From Closterium sp. Naga37s-1 (taxonomy: Eukaryota > Streptophyta > Zygnematophyceae > Desmidiales > Closteriaceae), in the NCBI GenBank assembly GCA_947471745.1, contig CANJKZ010000768.1:573501-637500 (forward strand): a DNA stretch of 64,000 nucleotides, in the 5' to 3' direction. Made by a program: the position numbers and the translations under genes. A model generated the notes under the pieces. It did not search any database and was not told the DNA's origin. It was given only the letters and a program-made list of their open reading frames with translations. This document shows, piece after piece, positions 57,119 through 64,000 of this stretch. Numbering within the stretch: position 1 is the first letter of the stretch; every line of letters begins with the position of its first letter.

Positions 57119-58237
57119 CCAACCAGGCGCGCCAGGGACAAAGCCAAGGAAGACACAGGGAACAACGCGGGCGGAGAGCTTGTCCGCGGTGGTATCGCGG
57201 ACAAAGGCACGAGCACCCCAGACCCGGAAACGCGACCCATCGCCAACCTTCCCCGTCCACAGCAGTGTGGGCGAGGTCTCCGGCAAGGAGACACGGGGCC
57301 AGAGGTTGAGCTGATGCGCGGTGTACCGGACCGCAAACGGCCACAGAAAATGGGGGGCAGCCGCATGGATCATGGAGGTACGAGCGACCTCCATGACTAA
57401 GCCAATGCGGCGCTCAGCAACCCCATTCTGCTGCGGAGAGGCCGGAAGCGTGAACGACTGGGTGATGCCGTGCTCCTCACAGAAGGCTACAAAGAGGTCG
57501 GAGGAAAACTCACCACCTCTGTCAGAGTGCAGACGCAGGACGGGAAACTCTGTCCCGAACCGCTCGCGGAGCTGGAGACGAGCAGCGCGGATCCAGGGGA
57601 TCAAAACATCAGGGACCTCACCCTTGGTGCGCAAGGGGAAGACCGTGGTGTAACGCGTGTAGTCGTCGACGACCAGCAGGAAGTACCGCTCGTGGCCCTG
57701 TCCACGGACGCGGGCTGTGCCCCACACGTCCAGGTGGAGAGTCTGCAGGGGAGCCTCTGTGGGAGGGAACGAGGAGGAGTGAGGAGCGGCGCGCTGCCGC
57801 CCCTCGATAGAGGGAAGACAGGGAGGAGCAGGCGAGGGTGGGAGGGGAGGGAGAACCCTGGGAAGACCAGGGACAAGGACACGGCGGTGCATGCTGCGAA
57901 GGCGCTGCACCGAGGGGTGACCAAGGCGGTGGTGCCAAAGGAGGGTCTGGTGCGACAAGGCGCGACACGAGCAGGGGGCCGACAACTGACCTGACGCAGA
58001 CGCAGACGCAACTACCTGAGGGGACTCAGTGGTCAGTGTGTACAGGCCCGACCCCGGCTGCCGATTGAAGGTAGCCAGGTGACAACCCGTCTGAGCACAC
58101 GTGCAGTGTGTCACACGCTCGTAGGCAGGGGTGAACTGGTGAACACCCGCGTCCTGGAGCACAGATCCGCCACCAAGTTCGTAGAGAACGAGGGGAGGTG
58201 AAGACCCGACTGTGTGCCGGACGGGACAGCAGGACAA
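57116..58237 (-). pseudogene. pol: Element D integrase (nonsense at C-terminal end)
   Basis: Starts by frameshift from the protease frame, then VLQDAGVHQFTPAYERVTHC, LLWHHRLGHPS, LHLDVWGTA, LHSDRGGEFSS, SPQQNGVAERR, RVWGARAFVRD, and ends FVPGAPGW-TAG at 57116-57118, where A has WQFYHP. The DDE triad is intact. Confidence 0.9.
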
Positions 58238-59046
58238 GGGAGGACAGTGGAAGAGGTCGCACAGACTGGACCCCCAGAGGGGTCTGCCAGAGAGACTGGA
58301 ACCGGCCGACTGAGCGGCGTGAGGGTGGTGCTGTCGCGAAAGAAGGAGCGAGAAGCACCAGAGTCAAGTGTGAAGGTGTACAAGGCCTGAGCAGGCGCAG
58401 TACCAGAGAGAGCAGACTCACCAGCACCTGGAGCAGCAGCCTCACCCGTACCTAGAGCAGGAGACACACTAGCCCCTAAAGCAGCAGCCTCACCAGCACC
58501 TAGAGCAGCAGGCTCTATACCTGGGTCAGGCGGTACGCACAGGTAACAGGCACAGTCAGCACTAGTAGGCAATGCATACATGGCAGTGAGAATAGCATCA
58601 TAGTCAAGAGCAAAGATATCTACCCTCTGCCCAAGCAGCTCCACCCAGTCGGGGAGCTCAGCCTCGTCGCCAAACTCGGTACGCCAGGCGTCGCTCAGAC
58701 GGGTGAAGCAGCGGGACTGTGTGTGACTGAGCGTCCCGCAAGCCTGACCAGTCCGAGCACCAGTGCGAATGACGTACGGGCAGCGAACGGTACTCAGAGA
58801 CCCTCTACTCTGAGCGTACCACTCACGAAGCTGCTGGGGCGTGAGGGACTCACGCGGACGTCGCTGGAGCTGCATCTGGCCACCGCCAGTAGCAGAAGTA
58901 GCAGTAGTAGCAGCAATAGCAGCAGTAACAGCAGTAGCAGCAGTAGCAGCAGTAGCAGCGCGGCCACCCCTACAACCCCAACTAGCGTACCACTCACTAA
59001 GCTGCTGGGGCGTGAGAGACTCACGCGGACGTCGCTGGAGCTGCAT
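58111..59046 (-). pseudogene. gag-pol: Element D Gag remnant and protease
   Basis: Two tandem QLQRRPRESLTPQQL modules (RSEWYASWGCRGG-type and REWYAQSRG-type) separated by an Ala/Thr triplet run. Then C-x13-C-x4-H-x4-C (CPYVIRTGAR ... CGTLSHTQSRC), ELPDWVELLGQRVDIFALDY, and protease FTLDSGASRSFFRD. A frameshift near 58165 (STNLVADLC) moves integrase to another frame. The N-terminal Gag is missing. Confidence 0.85.
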
Positions 59047-59490
59047 CTGGCCACCGCCAGTGGCAGCAGTAGCAGTAGCAGCAGCAGTAAGAGCCTAGCA
59101 GTAGTAACAGAAGGAGCAGCAGTAGCAGCAGTGGCAGCGCAGGCAGGGCAGGCGCGGCAGGCAGGCAGGCAGGCAGGCGTGGCAGGCAGGCAAGCAGGTA
59201 GGCAGATGGCGCGGCAGTGCGCGAACAAGGCAGGTGCTCACCAGTGGCGGGAAGGGCAGGCGCACGACGGCGGCGACGGCGGGGCCGCTACAGCTGCGGT
59301 AGAGCAGGGCCGCGTCGGCGGTAGGGTAGGTCCGCGACAGCTGCTGCAGGGCGGGGCCGTGACTGCTGCAGGGCGGGGCTGCAACGGCGGTAGAAGGCTC
59401 CGCGGCAGCTGCTGCAGGGCGGGGCCGCGAACGCGCTGTAGCTTCGCTGGGAGCGAAGAAGTTCAGTAACAGTGCGTGCTCAACTCAAAA
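59047..59490. other. Leader of D and junction with host-locus copy 2
   Basis: AGCAGT triplets, GGCAGGCAGGC repeats (59150-59210), then CTGCTGCAGGGCGGGGCCG units. Sequence ends near AGTGCGTGCTCAACTCAAAA and host-locus copy 2 begins at 59491. No PBS or LTR is present. Confidence 0.7.
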
Positions 59491-59729
59491 CCCGCCTTCC
59501 AATCGACCCATGCACTGCTGGGACTTGTTTGCACACGATGCCCCACGCCCTAACCATTTTAGATTCCTGGATTGCATTATTGCTTTCCCGCATTATCGCC
59601 CCTCCATATTTCGTGACAGGATGGGGTGTGATTTATGCACAGGATGAGATTGCTGGTTGGCGACTCGAGCTTATTGGGAACCAGTCAGTGCGCTTGACAA
59701 CCCCCAGCAGCGTAGTGAAGTCCTTGTGC

Positions 59730-59738
59730 CTATATTTT
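59730..59738 (+). promoter_or_regulatory. Candidate TATA element of repeat-protein gene, copy 2
   Basis: CTATATTTT at the position equivalent to 10034-10042 in copy 1, about 113 bp before the ATG. Confidence 0.35.
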
Positions 59739-59843
59739 CCGTATCGAAAATCCTCACTGGCAGTGCAAACAGACAGACCGTCGAGTGACTCGACAGTTCT
59801 ACTCAACAACTTCCAGAGTCAAATTCATCGCGAGACAGTCACT

Positions 59844-60755
59844 ATGATGCTACTGGGATTCCTTCTCGTCCTGGCCATGTCTTGCGGGCCGCGAGGCAGT
59901 GAAGGAGCTCGTGGCCGGCTGCTTCCCTCCAATGAGAACGATCGACGTAAGATGCTCTCACCCCCGACGTTTCCCTTTTAACTTCTTTTTCTGTCTGTCG
60001 ACGCAGAATGGCCACCTGGCAGTGGCCTGAAGAGCGCCGTTTCTTTGCAAGCTTTCCGTCGATGCTCACTCGTGCCTCTAAACTTCTCCCGAATTTTTCC
60101 CCTCACAGGCGGTCTCTCAGTCCAAGCTTCCCTTGGGCCCTCGGTTTCTGAAAACGTTGACTCTGGCGATTCGTGGGCTCACTTGCGTGTCCGAGATGTT
60201 GCTCCAGTGCAGCGAAAACTGCAGCAGCAGGAGGAGCAGCGGAATGAGAAGCAGCAGCAGCTCCAGGCTGCTGAGTCGGTGGGCACGCCCGTTGAGAAGC
60301 AGAGGATGCTGACGGCAGTTGAGGAGTGGAAGCACCAGGAGGCGGCAGAGGAGACGGCGGCACAGGCGACGCCGGCAGAGGCGATGGCGGCACAGGAGAT
60401 GGCGGCACAGGAGACCGCGGCACAGGCGGCGCCGGCGGCACAGGCGACGCCGGCAGAGGCGACACCGGCACAGAAGATGGCGGCACTGGCGGCACAGGCA
60501 GCACAGGCGACGGCGGTGGCAGTGAAGGGGAAGGTTCATGAGGTGACGGTACCAAAGGAGACGGGACAGGCTGCAGCACGGACGAACTCGGCATCGGGGA
60601 TCGCGGGATGGGCGATGGCGGCGGGACAGGCTGCAGCACATAAGGCGGTGATGGCAGACTATGTGAATGCGTTGAGGCCAGAGGATCATGTGAGTAGGGC
60701 AACGAAGGCGGCAATGGAGAAAGCACTGGAGAATGCGGGAAAGGTGAATTTGTAA
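59844..60755 (+). CDS. Secreted Ala/Gln-rich repeat protein, copy 2 (two exons, intact)
   Basis: Exon 1 59844-59946, intron 59947-60108 (GTAAGATG ... CCCCTCACAG), exon 2 60109-60755; together 250 codons with the stop, frame consistent. The N-terminus MMLLGFLLVLAMSCGPRGSEG is a clear signal peptide. The middle is Gln/Glu-rich, probably helical (QRKLQQQEEQRNEKQQQLQA), then [20 protein letters not shown] and degenerate AAQ/ATPAE repeats. The C-terminus [20 protein letters not shown] ... [17 protein letters not shown] is shared with copy 1. Function unknown; secretion and repeat composition suggest a cell-wall or matrix protein. Confidence 0.75.
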
Positions 60756-60784
60756 GGTATGGGAGTAAAAAGGCACGGGCGAAA

Positions 60785-60982
60785 GTGGAATGGGAGAACG
60801 CGGCACGGGTGAAAGCGGAATGGGAAAGCGGAATGGGAGAAAAAGGAAGCAGCAAAACAGGCAGGAGCAGCAGGTTGATCCTGGCCTTGAATGAAAAACT
60901 TTGCAAGCTGGAGCAGGAAAGAAGGAAGCTTGAGCAGGAAAGAACATGCTGGATGTCAGTTTCTATTGTTTTTCAGATGTGA
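60785..60982 (+). other. Open frame 3' of the repeat gene, copy 2
   Basis: Equivalent of 12967-13197: [20 protein letters not shown] ... [13 protein letters not shown]. Nearly unchanged until a T-rich CAG where the copies diverge by an indel. Possible extra exon or 3' UTR. Confidence 0.3.
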
Positions 60983-61640
60983 GATCTATGTGTGCTTGTG
61001 AGGTGTTGGTATAGAGGAAGCAAGGGCTGCAGAAGCAGCAGCAGCAGCAGGTTCTAGGATGGTTGTCTGTATTATGAGTTTGAAACACCAGTAAGGTGTG
61101 CGATGTGATTGGGTTTATGCATGGAACAGTAAGGTGGTTGGTGGGTGAAAGAAATGCCTAACACGTGTCTGTTGCCGTTGCATGGAACAGTAAGGTGGTT
61201 GGTGGGTGAAAGAATTGCCTAACACGTGTCTGTTGCCGTTGTCGTCACTCATGCTTGGAAGGGTAAATTGTTATCAATTGTCACCATACAGAAGTGAACA
61301 GGGTGCTGAGAGGGCGCTGATGGTTGCCTAGATCTGTTGCTGCTCATTCCACAGCCCACAGCAGTTCAACACCACAGCCCACAGCACTTCAACAACACAG
61401 CCCACAGCAGTTCAACACCACAGCCCACAGCACTTCAACACCACAGCCCACAGCACTCACAAGGCCCATAATACTATGGATGGAAAGGACGTTACACTCA
61501 GTCAAGTCTGAGTTTGAGCCATTTAAAGGACCCCTGAGTATATGGGCATGACGGTACACTAACTAGGGAACTACCGTAAGCCTATGAGGTGGAAAGCACC
61601 TTCAGCGCTGCAGCATGTAACAACCCCTAGTATCAAGAAG
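60983..61640. other. Spacer with 61-bp duplication and CACAGCCCACAG minisatellite, copy 2
   Basis: Same content as 13198-13820 in copy 1, with a few substitutions. No gene seen. Confidence 0.6.
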
Positions 61641-61658
61641 ATCGAGCATGGGAAGATC

Positions 61659-63021
61659 TCATATATCGTCAGGCAGTGCCTGGAGCTGCCTGCAGTTCCC
61701 AAGCTTGAGATTCTTCAGTCTGCTGAGCTGAGTAAAGCCAGCAGGAAGCAGCCGGATGCTGGTGCAGCTGAGGTTGGGCTCATGCAAGCAGGAGAGATGC
61801 ATGAAGGAAGCAGGGAGTCGCATGAGGGAGAAGAAGTCGGATACATTCAGCTTTCGCAGTCTTGACAAAGCTCCAATGGCATCAGGAAGAGACGATAAGT
61901 TGTGCAATTCTATTCGAATAGATGTGAGGTGGTGGAGAGTGGTGATGGCCGCAGGCAGCTCTGTGAATTCATCACGCCAGGTGTGTATGTTCAACTGCCG
62001 TAGCTCCTGCAACGCCGAGCCGTCAGACTCAACCAGATGGTCGAGCAACAGATTGTTCACACTGCGGACCTGCTTGAGTGTCAAGGTGCGGAGGCGAGCA
62101 AACCTTGTCAACACGGACAGATACTCCTTAGCATCTTCTCCCAGCTGCAGGTCCAGGTGCTCCATAGCAGACAGATGCTCACCGATGGCCCCAACACACC
62201 TTGCACCCGCAATACCCAAGTGAAATTCCGTGAGTTCGTTAAGTGATGGAATGTCTGGCAGAGAATCTACCTGCTGACTGTTTTCATAGGAAAGAGCCTG
62301 GAGAGTGACTGGCAAAGTTTGAGGGGCTTTGTTCAGCAGCGTACATCCCCTCAGCTCCAACTGCATGAGCCTGGTAAGACTGTTCAGCCTCCTGGGAACC
62401 GATGAAAATCTCGAACACTCACTTACGATGAGCACCCTAAGGCTGACAAGGTTTGTCGTAGATTCCAGAATTCCTGTAATGTGTGGGCAGCCGTGAATGT
62501 ACAGCTCCTGCAGCTTTGCCATCGTCCCCACTCCCTTGAGAATCCCACCCATCATGCCCTCATCCAACTCCAACCTGGTCAGCAATGCCAGCTGCGTCAA
62601 TGAGCACGGCAGCTGCTCTCCGCGGTTCTGTTTGACATGGAAAATCTCGAGATTGGTGAGCTTCCCCAACTCTTCTGGAAGAGCCAGGGTTGGGAAGCAT
62701 ACAAGAGACAGAGTCTGCAGTGCTGCGAGGCATCCACCCCCTCGCACCCAACTAGAAGAAATGTCTCTAGAGATGCAAGGCTGGTGAAGGACACAGGGAG
62801 ATGGAGAAGCGGCAGCTTGTGCAGCACCAGCGTCTTCATTGCAGGAAGGATTCCAGTGTTTTGGGCAAGTGATTGAACATGTGGTATGAGGAAATGGTCA
62901 AGCTCCCCAGGCAGGTGAGGAAGGTGAACTGATCTGTCAGGCCGCTGAAGCTTCTGTAGTTAATGATGCTTAGCTCTTGGAGGCGTGGCATCACCTCCCC
63001 TATACTGCTTGGAAGCTGCAC
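61659..63021 (-). CDS. Leucine-rich-repeat protein, copy 2
   Basis: The main frame (62747-61659, 362 codons) carries about a dozen LRRs of 22-25 residues: LPEELGKLTNLEIFHVKQN, LTQLALLTRLELDEG, MAKLQELYIHGCPHI, LNSLTRLMQLELRGC, LSRLRKLNVSDFFSL, ending QLQALPDDI. Further LRR coding lies upstream in other frames (62839 on, MKTLVLHKLPLLHLP; 63021-62836, MPRLQELSIINYRSFSG), so the N-terminal part is either spliced or already broken, as in copy 1. The repeats resemble the LRR region of plant NLR proteins. No NB-ARC or membrane segment is visible. A 4-bp insertion relative to copy 1 keeps this frame open. Confidence 0.65.
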
Positions 63022-63379
63022 TTAGGTGTAGCATTGGGTAAGCTGCAACTGTTTTAAGGCCCTGTACTGTATTGAAATTCGGGCGTAAAAATGTGGCTGA
63101 ACTGTGCATGCCGCAGTCCGAATTTCAGTGACTGGAGAAATGGTAGTTGTGCAAGTGGAGGGTCAGGTCTATCTTGGGAAAAAAGGCCAATTTAAGGCAG
63201 GGAGAGGTAGGTGAGGTGAAGGAGGCTTGAGAGCTTAGAGAGTGCAAAGAGTGAGGTAAGGGAGCTGATTTCCGGAGCCGTTCAAGACAAGGATGCGTGA
63301 CAGTAGGAGAAAGAGAGAAGCTGGAGGGTCAGCATATTCCTCCAGCCAGTCCAGAGATAGCTGCTCCAAGTGAGGGCAG

Positions 63380-64000
63380 TGACGGGCAAGATGATCCATG
63401 TGGCGGTGATGTGGCGGTGAGGTGGGTCAAGTGTGACGTGGCATGGCAGTGCGGGTTGGGTGTGACGTGGCGGCGAGGACGGTGGGTTGGAGTGGCGCGT
63501 GACGTGGCGAAGACGTGGCGGTTAGGTGGGTCTGGTGTGACGTGGCATGGAATGTGGGGCGGGTTGGGTATGACGTGGTGGCGAGGAGGGTGGGTTGGAG
63601 CGGTGCGTAACGTGGCAGCGACGTGGCGCCGAGGTGGGTCTGGTGTGACGTGGCATGACACGTGGGGCGGGTTGGGTGTGATGTGGCAGTGAGGAGGGTG
63701 GTTGGAGCGGCGCGTGACGTGGCGGCGAGGTGGGTCGGGTGTGACGTGGCATGGCATGTGGGGCGGGTTGGGTGTGACATGGTGGAGAGGAGGGTGGGTT
63801 GGAGCAGCACGTGACGTGGCGGTGACGTGGAGTCGAGGTGGGTCGGTTGTGACATGGCATGACATGTGGGGCGGGTTGGGTGTGACGTGGCAGCGAGGAG
63901 GTAGGCTGGAGCGGCGTGTGACGTGGCAGTGACGTGGTGGCAAGGTGGGTCGGGTGTGACGTGGCATGAGATGTGGGGCGGGTTGGGTGTGACGTGGCGG
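63380..64000. repeat. 107-bp minisatellite, copy 2 (truncated by window end)
   Basis: Appears identical to 15560 onward in copy 1, including the 96-bp irregular spacing. Confidence 0.9.

Larger units (their letters stand above)
51882..59490 (-). mobile_element. Element D: copia element without 5' LTR
   Basis: The 3' LTR (51882-52015) has GGCAC (51877-51881) as presumed target duplication on its left. Then come a 3' UTR holding a retrocopy, RT-RNase H, a linker holding a solo LTR, integrase, protease and a Gag remnant, and a leader. Leader sequence stops near 59490 at the start of host-locus copy 2, with no PBS or LTR. The missing end is therefore displaced or deleted. Confidence 0.88.
59491..64000. 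repeat. Host locus duplication, copy 2 (runs off window)
   Basis: Collinear with 9830 to about 16180. Offset is 49,693 at the signal-peptide ATG and 47,817-47,821 after the repeat gene; the difference is the longer intron and AAQEK array in copy 1. Both coding genes are in better frame here than in copy 1. Confidence 0.95.

Overview
This is nuclear DNA of a GC-rich eukaryote made almost entirely of LTR retrotransposons of the Ty1/copia superfamily, plus one host locus present twice. Signs of a eukaryote are GT-AG introns, tRNA-iMet-type primer binding sites, a poly(A)-tailed retrocopy, LRR coding sequence and abundant mini- and microsatellites. There is no operon structure. The Gly/Ala-rich copia polyproteins with very short (121-137 bp) LTRs resemble, from my memory of the group, repeats of zygnematophycean algae such as the desmid Closterium. 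That placement is an inference.

Layout. 1-7966: copia element A (minus), the only element with a full-length gag; it is inserted in the gag of element E (7967-9128 visible). 9129-9829: no gene seen. 9830 to about 16180: copy 1 of a host locus with a secreted pentapeptide-repeat gene (plus, frameshifted), an LRR gene (minus, frameshifted) and a 107-bp minisatellite. 16250-20586: satellites and gene-poor DNA. 20587-45608: a nest of four copia elements, F (plus) containing G (plus) containing B (minus) containing C (minus). 45696-51880: element I (plus), a Gag-protease-only copia. 51882 to about 59490: element D (minus), carrying a poly(A)-tailed retrocopy (52167-53579) and a solo LTR (56658-56794), and lacking its 5' LTR. 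59491-64000: copy 2 of the host locus, running off the window.

The nest can be dated from itself. The target duplications are TTATT (G), CATGT (B) and GCACC (C). LTR pairs differ by about 12/130, 2/130 and 0/131 bases by eye, in the order the nesting requires. In the elements, single-codon breaks look like C-to-T or G-to-A changes, and other breaks are small indels or homopolymer shifts.

Family-wide traits stand out: a modified zinc knuckle (C-x13-C-x3/4-H-x4-C), a PQQLREWYA module present both before that knuckle and in the integrase-RT linker, a private tandem-repeat leader in each element, and loss of N-terminal Gag in B, C, D and G. A complete gag in A suggests, as inference, that gag-less copies could be mobilised in trans. 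All element boundaries, alignments and counts here were made by eye.
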